Shown piece by piece: positions 16,766 to 25,011 of a stretch of DNA of 64,000 bases. Position numbers and translations under genes: made by a program. The notes under the pieces were generated by a model. It saw only the letters and a list, made by a program, of their open reading frames with translations. It was not told the DNA's origin and ran no database searches. Within the stretch, counting starts at the first letter, position 1, and every line of letters starts with the position of its first letter. This DNA comes from Virgisporangium ochraceum. Its GTDB lineage: Bacteria > Actinomycetota > Actinomycetes > Mycobacteriales > Micromonosporaceae. The stretch covers positions 62,001-126,000 of the forward strand of contig NZ_BOPH01000132.1 in the NCBI RefSeq assembly GCF_016863655.1. Direction: 5' to 3'.

Positions 16766-17851
16766 ATGTCGATCTTTGCTACCCGTCCGGCGTTGCGCTG
16801 GCTCGTCCCGGTGGCCGTCACCGCCGTGGTCGTCGGTGGCGGGGCGGCGGCCCGCTCGATCGCGGCGTCCGCCGAACCGTCGTTGCCGGCACGCAGTGCC
16901 GCCCAGCTGCTGGTCGACCTGCAGACCGCCACGCTCGACGGCCTCTCCGGCACCGTGCGCACCAACGCCGACCTGGGCCTGCCCGAGCTGCCCGACGTCG
17001 GCAGCGGCGAGTCGAGCACCAGCCTCTCCCAGCTCCTGTCCGGCTCGCGCACCGTGCGGGTCTGGTACTCCGGGCCCGACAAGGTGCGGGTCGCGCTGCT
17101 CGGGACGCTCGGCGAGTCCGACGTCATCCGCAACGGCGCCGACGTGTGGCAGTGGGACAGCCGGGCCAAGAAGGCCGTGCACCGCACGCTCACCGGCGAC
17201 GCGGCGAAGCAGCCCAAGGTCCAGGTGCCACAGACGCCGCAGGAGGCCGCCGACCTCGCGTTGCGGTCCCTGGACCCGACCACCACCGTCAGCACCGGCA
17301 GCAGCGCCCGGGTCGCCGGCCGCGACGCGTACGAGCTGATCCTCACGCCGAAGGACGGCGCCTCGCTGATCGGCCAGGTGCGCCTGGCGATCGACGCGAG
17401 GGAGCACGTGCCGCTGCGGGTGCAGGCGTTCGCGAAGGGCGCCGGCCAGCCCGCGTTCGAGGTGGCGTTCACGCAGGTCACGTTCGACCGGCCGGCCGAC
17501 TCGCAGTTCGTGTTCAACCCGCCGCCGGGCACGTCCGTCGAGGAGGAGCCGCAGGATCAGGCGCCGGCCACGTCGGGCAAGCCGGACCAGGCGACGAAGG
17601 TCATCGGTGACGGCTGGACCGCGGTGCTCGCGGGGACGCTTCCGGCCGCGTCGGGCGCGGGCGCGGAGAACGAGAAGGGACGCGCGCAGGCGCAGACGGT
17701 GCTCGACAGCCTGCCCCGCGTGAGTGGCGACTGGGGCAGCGGACGCCTCCTGTCCGGCACACTGTTCTCCGTGCTGCTCACCGACGACAACCGGATCTTC
17801 GCCGGCGCGGTCGCCCCGGAGCGCCTCTACGAGGCGGCCCGTGCCAAATAG
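16766..17851 (+). CDS. LolA-like exported protein
   Basis: A 361-residue protein with an N-terminal signal or anchor (V-P-V-A-V-T-A-V-V-V-G-G-G-A-A-A, about 14-34). The remainder has the half-barrel pattern of LolA/LppX-type lipid-binding proteins: repeated V-R-V-W-Y-S-G-P-D-K-V-R-V and D-V-W-Q-W-D-S strands, then a C-terminal domain with a charged Gln/Glu-rich linker near 255-275. No lipobox cysteine is seen. GGAGGAG lies about 12 nt upstream of the ATG. It overlaps the ABC ATPase gene by 11 nt. A role in handling a lipid or envelope molecule together with the exporter is likely. Confidence 0.75.
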   Translation: MSIFATRPALRWLVPVAVTAVVVGGGAAARSIAASAEPSLPARSAAQLLVDLQTATLDGLSGTVRTNADLGLPELPDVGSGESSTSLSQLLSGSRTVRVWYSGPDKVRVALLGTLGESDVIRNGADVWQWDSRAKKAVHRTLTGDAAKQPKVQVPQTPQEAADLALRSLDPTTTVSTGSSARVAGRDAYELILTPKDGASLIGQVRLAIDAREHVPLRVQAFAKGAGQPAFEVAFTQVTFDRPADSQFVFNPPPGTSVEEEPQDQAPATSGKPDQATKVIGDGWTAVLAGTLPAASGAGAENEKGRAQAQTVLDSLPRVSGDWGSGRLLSGTLFSVLLTDDNRIFAGAVAPERLYEAARAK

Positions 17852-18782
17852 CACCGACCTGGCGGTCGGTACGACCGGCCTCACCAAGCGGTTCGGCCGC
17901 CAGGTCGCCGTCGACGGCGTCGACCTGGCGGTGCCGCGCGGGGCGGTGTACGGGTTCCTCGGGCCGAACGGCTCGGGCAAGACCACCACGATCCGGATGC
18001 TGCTGGGCCTGATCCGGCCCAGCGCCGGCGGCCACGCGCTGCTCGGCCGGGCGATGCCCGGGCACGCCGGCGAGGTCCTCCCCCGGGTCGGCGCGCTGGT
18101 CGAGGGACCGGCGTTCCACCCGTACCTGTCGGGCCGGGCCAACCTGCACCGGCTCGACGCGGCCGACCGCACCGCCGACCCGCGCACCGCGAAGGCCCGC
18201 GTCGACAAGGCGCTCGACCGCGTCGGCCTGCTCGCCGCGGCCACCAAGCGGTACCGGGCCTACTCGCTGGGCATGCGCCAGCGGCTCGCGCTCGCCGCGG
18301 CCATGCTGGTCCCCCGCGATCTGCTGATCCTCGACGAGCCGACGAACGGCCTCGACCCGCAGGGCACCCGCGAGGTACGCGCGATCATCGCCGCGCTGGC
18401 CGCCGACGGTGCGACCGTGCTGCTGTCGACGCACCTGCTCTCCGAGGTCGAGCAGATCTGCACGCACGTCGGGGTCATGCACCTCGGCAAGCTGGTGGCG
18501 CAGGCGCCGCTGGCCCAGCTCCGGGCGCAGGCGGTGCCGCGGGTCCGGGTCGACACCGACCGGCCGGAGGACGCCGCGCGGGTGCTCACCGCGATGGGCG
18601 TCACCGAGGTGGAGACGGGCGCGACCGGCGCGACGGGGCTGCCCGGCGACGTCGCGCCGGAGAAGATCGTCGCCGCGCTCGTGCACGACGACGTCCCCGT
18701 GCGCGGCTTCATGCTGGTGACGCCCGACCTCGAGGAGCTGTTCGTGTCGCTGACGGGAGAGGGTTTCGATGTCAGCGGTTGA
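17841..18782 (+). CDS. ABC transporter ATP-binding protein
   Basis: A 313-residue ABC-2 type ATPase. Walker A is G-P-N-G-S-G-K-T-T near 45, the signature is Y-S-L-G-M-R-Q-R-L near 140, and Walker B is L-L-I-L-D-E-P-T-N-G-L-D. A C-terminal regulatory tail of about 90 residues follows, as in DrrA/CcmA-like exporters. The GTG at 17841 lies inside the end of the LolA-like gene; a longer frame would run through that gene. It pairs with the permease that follows with a 14-nt overlap. Confidence 0.92.
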   Translation: MPNSTDLAVGTTGLTKRFGRQVAVDGVDLAVPRGAVYGFLGPNGSGKTTTIRMLLGLIRPSAGGHALLGRAMPGHAGEVLPRVGALVEGPAFHPYLSGRANLHRLDAADRTADPRTAKARVDKALDRVGLLAAATKRYRAYSLGMRQRLALAAAMLVPRDLLILDEPTNGLDPQGTREVRAIIAALAADGATVLLSTHLLSEVEQICTHVGVMHLGKLVAQAPLAQLRAQAVPRVRVDTDRPEDAARVLTAMGVTEVETGATGATGLPGDVAPEKIVAALVHDDVPVRGFMLVTPDLEELFVSLTGEGFDVSG

Positions 18783-19647
18783 GACCCCCACAGAGGTGCC
18801 GGCGAAACCGCGGCTGATCAGTACGCGCTTCATGCGCTCGGAGCTGATGCTCATCTTCGGGCGGCGGAGGAACTGGGCGGGTCTGGCCGTGCTGGGCGCG
18901 GTCCCGTTGATCATTGCCGTCGTCACGAAGATCTGGCCGCCGACCGGCGGCCCCGGCCCCGACGGCGGTGAGGGCGGCCCGAGCTTCTTCACCGACATCA
19001 CCAGCAACGGCCTGTTCGTGGCGCTGACCGCGCTCACGGCGGAGCTGCCGCTGTTCCTGCCGCTGGCCGTGGCCGCGATCGCCGGTGACGCGGTGGCCGG
19101 CGAGGCGAACCAGGGCACGCTGCGGTACCTGCTCGCCGTGCCGGTGCAGCGCACCCGGCTGCTGCTGGTGAAGTACGCCGGCGTGGTGGTGTTCGCGTTC
19201 GCGGCGGTGCTGCTGGTCGCGTTCGTGGGGACCGTGTCGGGGCTGGCGCTGTTCGGCGGCGGCGACGTGGTGCTGCTGTCGGGCACCACGGTCGGGTTCG
19301 GCGAGGGCGTGCTGCGGCTGGTCGGCGTGTGCGCCTACATCGCCGTGGGGCTCTCGGCGCTCGGCGCGATCGGGCTGTTCGTGTCGACGCTCACCGAACA
19401 GCCGATCGGCGCCACGATCGCCACGATGATCCTGATCGTGGTGAGCTACATCCTGGACGTGCTGCCGCGGCTCGAATGGCTCGGCCCGTACCTGCCGACC
19501 CACTACTCGATGGACTACGGCGAGCTGCTGCGCGACCCGGTCGACCTCGGTGCGCTGCAGCCCGGGCTGTTCTCCGCGGCCTGCTACATCGTGATCTTCC
19601 TGACCGCCGCGTGGGCCCGGTTCGCCGGCAAGGACGTATCGAGCTGA
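18769..19647 (+). CDS. ABC-2 type permease
   Basis: A 292-residue integral membrane protein with about six hydrophobic segments, among them W-A-G-L-A-V-L-G-A-V-P-L-I-I-A-V near 30 and Y-A-G-V-V-V-F-A-F-A-A-V-L-L near 130. The cytoplasmic G-E-A-N-Q-G-T-L-R-Y-L-L segment is typical of ABC-2 permeases. It forms the exporter with the ATPase upstream. The substrate is unknown, perhaps passed on by the LolA-like protein. Confidence 0.9.
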   Translation: MSAVETPTEVPAKPRLISTRFMRSELMLIFGRRRNWAGLAVLGAVPLIIAVVTKIWPPTGGPGPDGGEGGPSFFTDITSNGLFVALTALTAELPLFLPLAVAAIAGDAVAGEANQGTLRYLLAVPVQRTRLLLVKYAGVVVFAFAAVLLVAFVGTVSGLALFGGGDVVLLSGTTVGFGEGVLRLVGVCAYIAVGLSALGAIGLFVSTLTEQPIGATIATMILIVVSYILDVLPRLEWLGPYLPTHYSMDYGELLRDPVDLGALQPGLFSAACYIVIFLTAAWARFAGKDVSS

Positions 19648-19651
19648 GCCG

Positions 19652-19680
19652 CACCGGGCCGCCGGCGGGCCGGCCCGGTG
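19652..19680. terminator. Bidirectional terminator hairpin
   Basis: CACCGGGCCG (19652-19661) and CGGCCCGGTG (19671-19680) form a perfect 10-bp stem with a 9-nt loop between the convergent permease and MHYT genes. Confidence 0.75.
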
Positions 19681-19684
19681 GGCG

Positions 19685-20506
19685 TCACTTGTGGCGACCG
19701 GTGTCCGCCGGCACCATCGCGGCGTGCTCGTACAGCTCCCGGGCCCGGGCGAGCATCATCTCCTCCTGGTCGTTCTCTCGCCGCACGGTGAACCCCACGG
19801 TCGCGTACGCCAGCGAGCTGATCAGCACGCACGCGAGCACCGCGATCGGGGCGAGCAGCTCGAAGGCGCCCATCCCGCCGCTCACCGGCGGCAGGTCGCT
19901 GCTCAGCTCGATCCGCACGGCCGCCATCCCGGTGTAGTGCATGCTGCACACCGCGATCGCCATGAGCACCGCGGCCGCGACGGTCGCCGACGCGCCCTGG
20001 ATGACCGTGGCGAACCACAGCGCCACGGTCGCCGCCACGATCGCGATCGCGAACGAGGCCGCCACCAGCGCCGGGTCGTAGGACAGCGTCCCGGCGAACG
20101 TCACCGCCGACATGCCGGTGTAGTGCATGGCGGCCACGCCGATGCCGGTGACGACGCCGCCGGCGACGATCCGGACCACCGTCGGGCGCATCGCGTAGAC
20201 GGCGAGGAACAGCCCGACGGCCACCACGACGACCGAGATCGCGAAGCTCGCCGCGGTGGTCAGCGGGTCGTAGCGCACGAGCGTCTCGGGGATGTCGAAG
20301 CCGAGGATCGCCATGAAGTGCATGAGCCAGATGCCGGTGCCTCCGAGCGCGAACGCCGACATGATCAGCCAGCGCATGCGGCTCGAACCGACGGCCGCCC
20401 GGGCCCGGGTGGCCAGCACCAGGCTCAGCAGCGACCCGAGAAATGCCAGGACGAATCCCAGGACGGGGTTGATGAACCCGTACGCGAAGTGATGTACCTC
20501 AGCCAC
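19685..20506 (-). CDS. MHYT domain integral membrane sensor
   Basis: A 273-residue protein with about seven membrane helices. The three MHYT motifs are visible as L-M-H-F-M-A, A-M-H-Y-T-G-M and S-M-H-Y-T-G-M, the repeats proposed to bind copper and sense diatomic gases. No cytoplasmic output domain (GGDEF, EAL or kinase) is attached; only a short charged tail follows, so it must signal through a partner or act differently. The GTG at 20506 is chosen; an ATG 39 nt upstream would add a basic peptide. Confidence 0.88.
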   Translation of the reverse strand: MAEVHHFAYGFINPVLGFVLAFLGSLLSLVLATRARAAVGSSRMRWLIMSAFALGGTGIWLMHFMAILGFDIPETLVRYDPLTTAASFAISVVVVAVGLFLAVYAMRPTVVRIVAGGVVTGIGVAAMHYTGMSAVTFAGTLSYDPALVAASFAIAIVAATVALWFATVIQGASATVAAAVLMAIAVCSMHYTGMAAVRIELSSDLPPVSGGMGAFELLAPIAVLACVLISSLAYATVGFTVRRENDQEEMMLARARELYEHAAMVPADTGRHK

Positions 20507-20576
20507 CGGGGAATTGACCCACCTCCGGTTCCGTCGCTGTCGCACAGTCCGTACGTCCGAGGCACCTGGGCAGCGA

Positions 20577-20609
20577 AAAGGCCCGGCGGGGGTTACCCAC
20601 CGGGCCTTT
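20577..20609. terminator. Terminator hairpin after the DUF3618 gene
   Basis: AAAGGCCCGGCGGG and CCCACCGGGCCTTT (20577-20590 and 20596-20609) pair with one mismatch. The run of A/T at both ends makes it a good intrinsic terminator. It follows the minus-strand DUF3618 gene, which stops at 20627. Confidence 0.8.
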
Positions 20610-20626
20610 CGGACTACCCCCCGCGG

Positions 20627-21253
20627 TCAGCTCACCGACTGGCGGGTCTGGTCGACGGTCGTGCGGCCGGACTCCTTCGCCTGGTCCGCCGTGGTCTGCG
20701 CCGCCTCGCGGGCGGTCTGCTTGACCTGGTCGGCCGCCTCGCGGGCGGTGCCGCCGAGCTCGTCGGCCATCTCGCGGGCGGTCTCCTTGGCCTTCTCGAC
20801 GAGGTCGCCGGAGTGCTCGGCCACGGCGCCGCCGGCGCGCTTCTCGGCCTCGGTCTCGGGCAGCAGCGACGCGGTGAGCAGGCCGATCCCGAACGCGATC
20901 AGCCCGACGGCGAGCGGGTTGCCCTGGGTCTGGCGGACCACCATGTCGGGGGTCTGCCGGACCGTGTCGGCCGCCGTGGACGCCGCGTCCTGGACCTTGT
21001 CGCTCGCGGTCGACGCCGCGTCCTTGACCGTGTCGCCGGCGCTGGACGCCTTGTCCTTCGCTCCGGCCGCCACGGAGTCGCGGGCACCCATCACCCGGTC
21101 GGTGACGGAGCGGACGCGGCTCTTCGCGCCCTCCCACTTCCGGCCGGCCACCCGGGTCGGCACGGTGCGGTCGGCGAGCCGGTCGACGTCGTAGGCCAGC
21201 TCCTCCCGCGTCTGCTCGATCTCGGTCCTCAGTTCCTCCGGTCGCGAACCCAT
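20627..21253 (-). CDS. DUF3618 domain protein
   Basis: A 208-residue protein, third in a three-gene operon. R-P-E-E-L-R-T-E-I-E-Q-T-R-E-E-L near the start is the DUF3618 signature. One hydrophobic segment (P-L-A-V-G-L-I-A-F-G-I-G-L-L-T, near 110-130) divides two long amphipathic helical regions of Ala/Asp/Lys/Thr repeats resembling LEA or apolipoprotein-like helices. The ATG at 21253 has GGAGG 7 nt upstream. It overlaps the holin-like gene by 25 nt. The cluster is common in actinobacteria and is thought to respond to envelope or osmotic stress. Confidence 0.85.
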   Translation of the reverse strand: MGSRPEELRTEIEQTREELAYDVDRLADRTVPTRVAGRKWEGAKSRVRSVTDRVMGARDSVAAGAKDKASSAGDTVKDAASTASDKVQDAASTAADTVRQTPDMVVRQTQGNPLAVGLIAFGIGLLTASLLPETEAEKRAGGAVAEHSGDLVEKAKETAREMADELGGTAREAADQVKQTAREAAQTTADQAKESGRTTVDQTRQSVS

Positions 21254-21648
21254 TGCGCGTCCTCCCTCAGCGTCTCGACCGTTTCGCGTGGCACCGGGTC
21301 CACGTCCTTCATCCGTTTGCGTCCCACGCTGTAGAGGACACCGCCGACGATCGCCCACAACACGGCGACGACGACGGCGGCCCACCCGAGGGGCATGACC
21401 GCGTCGAGCGCGAACACCAGGGCCAGGCTCAGCAGGACCGCCACCATGTAACCGGCGAACCCGGCGCCGGCGAGCATCCCGCCGGCCTTGCCGGCCTTGG
21501 CCGCCTCCTCCTTGAGCTCCGCCTTGGCCAGCGCGACCTCCTGGCGGAACAGCTTGGAGACGTCCTGCATCACCTCGCCGATCAGCTGCCCGATGGACTC
21601 GTCCCCGACCGGTCTCCGGATCTGCTCCGGTTCGTAGCCGGTGGTCAT
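21229..21648 (-). CDS. Actinobacterial holin-X/phage-holin-like membrane protein
   Basis: A 139-residue protein: an N-terminal amphipathic helix (S-I-G-Q-L-I-G-E-V-M-Q-D-V-S-K-L-F), a basic linker rich in K-A-E-L-K-E-E-A, then two membrane helices in hairpin near residues 60-80 and 85-110. This is the Phage_holin_3_6 (holin-X) pattern. Despite the name, members of this chromosomal family are not phage genes; no phage gene is nearby. It overlaps its neighbours on both sides. Confidence 0.85.
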   Translation of the reverse strand: MTTGYEPEQIRRPVGDESIGQLIGEVMQDVSKLFRQEVALAKAELKEEAAKAGKAGGMLAGAGFAGYMVAVLLSLALVFALDAVMPLGWAAVVVAVLWAIVGGVLYSVGRKRMKDVDPVPRETVETLREDAQWVRDRRN

Positions 21649-22463
21649 TGCTGTCCACCCGTGCGCGGGTCGGTGTAGTCGGGGTACCCCTGCGGCGGCA
21701 CGGCCGGTGCCGCCGGGTAGGGCTCCGTCACCGGGTACGGCTCGGCGGTCGCCGGGTAGCCCTGCGCGGACGTCGACTGGTACGTCTGGGTCGACGCCGG
21801 GTAGGGCTCGGTGGCGCCGGTCCCGGTCGCCACGGTCTCGGTCACCACGGGCCGGGTGACGACGGGGGCCGCCACCACCGGCTCCTCGGTGGCGTAGGCC
21901 GGCTGCCGCGACCGGTACGAGTCCGACACCCGCTTCGACTCCTGGTCGTCCTGCTGGGCCTTCCAGACGTTCTTGCCGAGCCGGCCGACGAGGAACCCGG
22001 CCGCCACCGCACCGGCGATGAACGCGAACGGGCGCCGGCGCGCGAAGTCGGTGAGCTCCGACACCAGCCCTTCCGGCCCGCGGTCGGACAGGTAGTCGGC
22101 CACCCGCTGACCGCGCTGGCCGAGGTCGCCGACGAGCGCCCTGCCGGGCGAGCTTCCGTCGCCGCCCATCTCGGCGAACTCGTCGGAGATGCCGCGCAGC
22201 CGGTCCACCAGTTGGTTGTGCTGTCCGCGCACGCGGTCCGTCGCCTGGTCCTTCGCCTGCGACGCGAGCCGCCGCACCTGGCCGCGGGCCTCGCCCACGA
22301 CGGCGCCCGCCTGCTCCTTCGCGGTGCCGGCGACGTTGCCGGCCTCGTCCTTCACGGTCTCCTTGGCGGTCTCCGCGGCGACGGCCGCCTTGGAGCTGGT
22401 GTCGTTGGCTTCGTGGGCGCCGCTGTAGGAGGGGGCGCGAGCGTACGTCTCCTGATCATGCAT
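21645..22463 (-). CDS. YtxH-like stress protein with proline/tyrosine tail
   Basis: A 272-residue protein, first in the three-gene operon. Residues 1-120 are a charged, alanine-rich coiled region (A-A-V-A-A-E-T-A-K-E-T-V-K-D and so on). One membrane segment follows (P-F-A-F-I-A-G-A-V-A-A-G-F-L-V-G-R, near 145-162), then a low-complexity tail with repeated E-P-Y-P, T-Q-T-Y and G-Y-P motifs. The ATG at 22463 has AAGGAG 8 nt upstream; its stop overlaps the next start as ATGA. It belongs with the DUF3618 and holin-X proteins. Function in this group is not established. Confidence 0.8.
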   Translation of the reverse strand: MHDQETYARAPSYSGAHEANDTSSKAAVAAETAKETVKDEAGNVAGTAKEQAGAVVGEARGQVRRLASQAKDQATDRVRGQHNQLVDRLRGISDEFAEMGGDGSSPGRALVGDLGQRGQRVADYLSDRGPEGLVSELTDFARRRPFAFIAGAVAAGFLVGRLGKNVWKAQQDDQESKRVSDSYRSRQPAYATEEPVVAAPVVTRPVVTETVATGTGATEPYPASTQTYQSTSAQGYPATAEPYPVTEPYPAAPAVPPQGYPDYTDPRTGGQQ

Positions 22464-22562
22464 GTGAATCGCTCCTTCTCGGGGGTCGCGCCCGGAGCTA
22501 CCCGCCATCGACGCACCTATGCCACTTCGCCGGTGCCGCCATTTGCGCAGCCCCCGGATGGG

Positions 22563-22568
22563 TATATG
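22563..22568 (+). promoter_or_regulatory. Possible -10 box of the YihY gene
   Basis: TATATG ends 6 nt before the GTG at 22575. It is the most AT-rich stretch in the divergent region, but it departs from TANNNT at the last base. Confidence 0.35.
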
Positions 22569-22574
22569 TGACTC

Positions 22575-23987
22575 GTGGCGGATCAGGTGATGGAACGGCC
22601 GGTGACCTCGACGGCCGACGACGACGTGTCGCCGTCGAAGCAGCCGTGGTGGAAGAAGGCGTGGCGCTACGTCCGCCGGCTCCAGGAGGACATGGGCAAC
22701 GACAACCTCACGCTCGTCGCGGCCGGGGTCGCGTTCTACTGGATGCTGGCGCTGTTCCCGGCGATCATCGCGATGGTCACGGTGTACGCGTTGTTCGCCG
22801 ACGCCGGGCAGGCCCGCGAACAGCTGTCGCCGATCCTCGGTGCGCTGCCCGCCGAGGCGCGCGACCTGATCGCGACGCAGCTCGACAAGACCGTCGAGGC
22901 CGGCGACGGCGGGCTGACGTTCGGTCTGCTGGCCAGCCTCCTGGCCACGTTGTGGGCGACGTCGGGCGGCATGCAGGCGCTGATGACCGGTCTCAACATC
23001 ATCTGGGGGGAGCAGGAGACCCGCAACTACGTGAAGCTGCGCGGGATCTCGTTGCTGCTGACCGTCGGCGCGCTGATCGCGGCCGCGGTCGCCATCGCGC
23101 TGGTGGCCGCGTTCCCGGTGGCGCTCGACTGGCTCGGGCTCGACCCGGTGGCCGCCGCCGGCGCGCAGGGTGCCCGGTGGCTGATCCTCGTGCTGCTGAT
23201 CGGCACCGGGCTGTCGGTGATGTACCGGTTCGGACCGGCACCGCACAGCGCCCGGTGGCATTGGGTCACCCCGGGCAACGTCACGGCGGTGGGCCTCTGG
23301 TTGCTGGCGTCGCTGGGCTTCTCGCTGTACGTCAGCTCGTTCGGGTCCTACAACAAGACCTACGGCGCCCTGGCGGCCGTGGTCGTGCTGCTGATGTGGC
23401 TGTACCTGTCCGCGATCGTCATCCTGCTCGGCGCTGAAATCGACGCAATCCGTGAGAAAACTGTTTTGACGAAAGAGGGCCGGGTAACCGAACTGCGCAC
23501 CAGCAAGGAAGGAGTTGAACGCAACATGAGCACGGTCACTGAATCCGTCGACGTTGCCGTTCCGGTTCGGACCGCCTACAACCAGTGGACCCAGTTCGAA
23601 GAGTTCCCGCAGTTCATGGACGGCGTGGAGGAGATCCGTCAGGTCTCGCCCGAGCTGACCCACTGGAAGGTCAAGATCGCCGGTGTCGAGCGCGAGTTCG
23701 ACGCCCGCATCACCGAGCAGCACCCCGACGAGCGGGTGGCCTGGACGTCGGTGGACGGCCCCACCCACGCCGGTGTGGTGACGTTCCACCGCCTGGACGA
23801 GTCGCACACGCGGGTCACGGTCCAGATGGACCTCGAGCCCGAGGGTCTGGCCGAGACCGTCGGCGACAAGGCCGGCTTCGTCGACCGGAAGGTCAAGGGC
23901 GACGTCAAGCGCTTCAAGGAGTTCATCGAGTCCCGTGGCAACGAGACCGGTGCCTGGCGCGGCGACGTCGAGAGACCGCATCCGTAG
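22575..23987 (+). CDS. YihY/BrkB membrane protein continuous with an SRPBCC domain
   Basis: One open frame of 470 codons. Residues about 25-305 are a YihY/BrkB family membrane protein: V-A-A-G-V-A-F-Y-W-M-L-A-L-F-P, W-A-T-S-G-G-M-Q-A-L-M-T-G-L-N and S-Y-N-K-T-Y-G-A-L motifs with about six helices. From residue 318 an SRPBCC (START-like) domain begins M-S-T-V-T-E-S-V-D-V-A-V-P-V and runs to the end. At the junction the DNA is more AT-rich, and an ATG at 23526 has AAGGAG about 12 nt upstream, so a separate SRPBCC protein of about 153 residues may also be made. The frame has no stop between them, so a true fusion is equally possible. Confidence 0.75.
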   Translation: MADQVMERPVTSTADDDVSPSKQPWWKKAWRYVRRLQEDMGNDNLTLVAAGVAFYWMLALFPAIIAMVTVYALFADAGQAREQLSPILGALPAEARDLIATQLDKTVEAGDGGLTFGLLASLLATLWATSGGMQALMTGLNIIWGEQETRNYVKLRGISLLLTVGALIAAAVAIALVAAFPVALDWLGLDPVAAAGAQGARWLILVLLIGTGLSVMYRFGPAPHSARWHWVTPGNVTAVGLWLLASLGFSLYVSSFGSYNKTYGALAAVVVLLMWLYLSAIVILLGAEIDAIREKTVLTKEGRVTELRTSKEGVERNMSTVTESVDVAVPVRTAYNQWTQFEEFPQFMDGVEEIRQVSPELTHWKVKIAGVEREFDARITEQHPDERVAWTSVDGPTHAGVVTFHRLDESHTRVTVQMDLEPEGLAETVGDKAGFVDRKVKGDVKRFKEFIESRGNETGAWRGDVERPHP

Positions 23988-24001
23988 TCTCTCTGTCATC
24001 G

Positions 24002-24033
24002 AGGGCCGCACCCCGTTCGCGGGGTGCGGCCCT
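24002..24033. terminator. Intrinsic terminator with UUCG loop
   Basis: AGGGCCGCACCCCG and CGGGGTGCGGCCCT form a perfect 14-bp stem closed by a TTCG tetraloop, followed by TT. It ends the YihY-SRPBCC transcription unit. Confidence 0.85.
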
Positions 24034-24171
24034 TTGCGTGCCTACCAGGGGCTGTGGTGGCGCTCCGGGCGGCGGCGCACGTCGAGCGCGATCCGACGTG
24101 CGGGCCGCGACGGGCCGTCGGACGTGGGACGCCGGCGGCTGAACGGGATCTGGCCCGGCTGGAATGGGTAG

Positions 24172-24216
24172 CTTGTCATGACATCATCGTGGCATCACAA
24201 GTGACGTCATGTCAAG
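24172..24216. repeat. Inverted repeat downstream of the SRPBCC operon
   Basis: Arms 24172-24186 (CTTGTCATGACATCA) and 24202-24216 match 13 of 15 around a 15-nt loop. It lies 12 nt past the stop of the minus-strand SRPBCC gene and is AT-rich for this genome. It may be a terminator or a regulator site; no tail supports one over the other. Confidence 0.5.
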
Positions 24217-24227
24217 CCGTAGTGGCG

Positions 24228-24659
24228 CTACCCGTGGTCAGCGACGAGGTTCAGCTCGATCCCGTGCTCCAGCCAGGCCTTCGCGCCCGCAAGCACCAGC
24301 GAGAAACCCTGCATGCTGTCGAGTGCATGCGCCGCTCTGCCGTCACTGGTGTCACCCTTGATGTCATCCTCGACGATGCGCACGTGCGTGCCCCGCTCGT
24401 GCGGGGTGAACGTCCACTCCACGGTCGACGGGTCGTCGGGGTTCCACTCGACGCGGATCCGCTCGTTCTCCACGACGTCCTTCACCGCGACCTTCGTGCC
24501 GACGCCGAACATCTCCCACTCCCACGAGACCGTGGCACCGGGTTCGAGCGGTCCGCTGCTCTTCGTGAACCAGAACCGGGTGGTGACCGCCGGGTCGACG
24601 AACGCCCGGAACACCTCCTCGACCGGCTTCCGGATCACCAGGGCGGTGTTCACGATCAT
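24228..24659 (-). CDS. SRPBCC/AHSA1-like protein
   Basis: A 143-residue START-like hydrophobic-pocket protein of the Aha1/SRPBCC group. It starts M-I-V-N-T-A-L-V-I-R-K-P-V-E-E-V-F-R-A-F-V-D-P, has R-F-W-F-T-K-S near 30 and ends with an amphipathic helix containing W-L-E-H-G. Third in an operon with an ArsR regulator and another SRPBCC gene, an arrangement common in actinobacteria. A bound ligand is likely but not predictable. Confidence 0.85.
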   Translation of the reverse strand: MIVNTALVIRKPVEEVFRAFVDPAVTTRFWFTKSSGPLEPGATVSWEWEMFGVGTKVAVKDVVENERIRVEWNPDDPSTVEWTFTPHERGTHVRIVEDDIKGDTSDGRAAHALDSMQGFSLVLAGAKAWLEHGIELNLVADHG

Positions 24660-24674
24660 GCTGTCTCCGCTTCT

Positions 24675-24715
24675 CTTCTCGTCATGGCCGCTCCACTTCT
24701 CGTCATGGCCGCTCC
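24675..24715. repeat. 20-bp direct repeat at the arsR-type gene end
   Basis: CTTCTCGTCATGGCCGCTCC occurs at 24675-24694 and again at 24696-24715, period 21 bp. The second copy spans the ArsR stop codon and the first lies just beyond it. Confidence 0.8.
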
Positions 24716-25011
24716 GCTTCCGTCTTGAGGGCGGCGAGCCGCCGGTCCCATGCCCTGGCGACGCTGTCGAGGCGCCGGCCGAGCTCCGACAGCCGCGCGC
24801 CGACGGCCTCGTACCGCCGCTCCCGCCCGACCCTCCGCGACTCGACCAGCCCCGCCCCTTCGAGCACGGCCAGGTGCTTGTTGATCGCCTGCCGGGAGAC
24901 CGGGAGCTCCCGCGCCAGCGCCGACGCCGACGCCGGCTGCCGGCCGAGGTGCACGAGCACGCTCCACCGCGTCTCGTCGGCGAGCGCCGCGAACGAGGCC
25001 ACCACGTTCAC
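24703..25011 (-). CDS. ArsR-family transcriptional regulator
   Basis: A 102-residue winged-helix repressor: A-L-A-D-E-T-R-W-S-V-L-V-H-L near the start, then A-S-A-L-A-R-E-L-P-V-S-R-Q-A-I-N-K-H-L as the recognition helix, and G-R-E-R-R-Y in the wing. It has none of the cysteine pairs that bind metal in ArsR/SmtB, so it belongs to the non-metal group that accompanies SRPBCC proteins. The GTG at 25011 overlaps the upstream SRPBCC stop as GTGA. It probably binds the GGTTGCA palindrome at 25443-25460. Confidence 0.88.
   Translation of the reverse strand: MNVVASFAALADETRWSVLVHLGRQPASASALARELPVSRQAINKHLAVLEGAGLVESRRVGRERRYEAVGARLSELGRRLDSVARAWDRRLAALKTEAERP

Noticed and set aside
21229..21648. Holin-like gene as a prophage remnant
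   Set aside because: The family is common on actinobacterial chromosomes with DUF3618 proteins; no phage structural or integrase gene is present.
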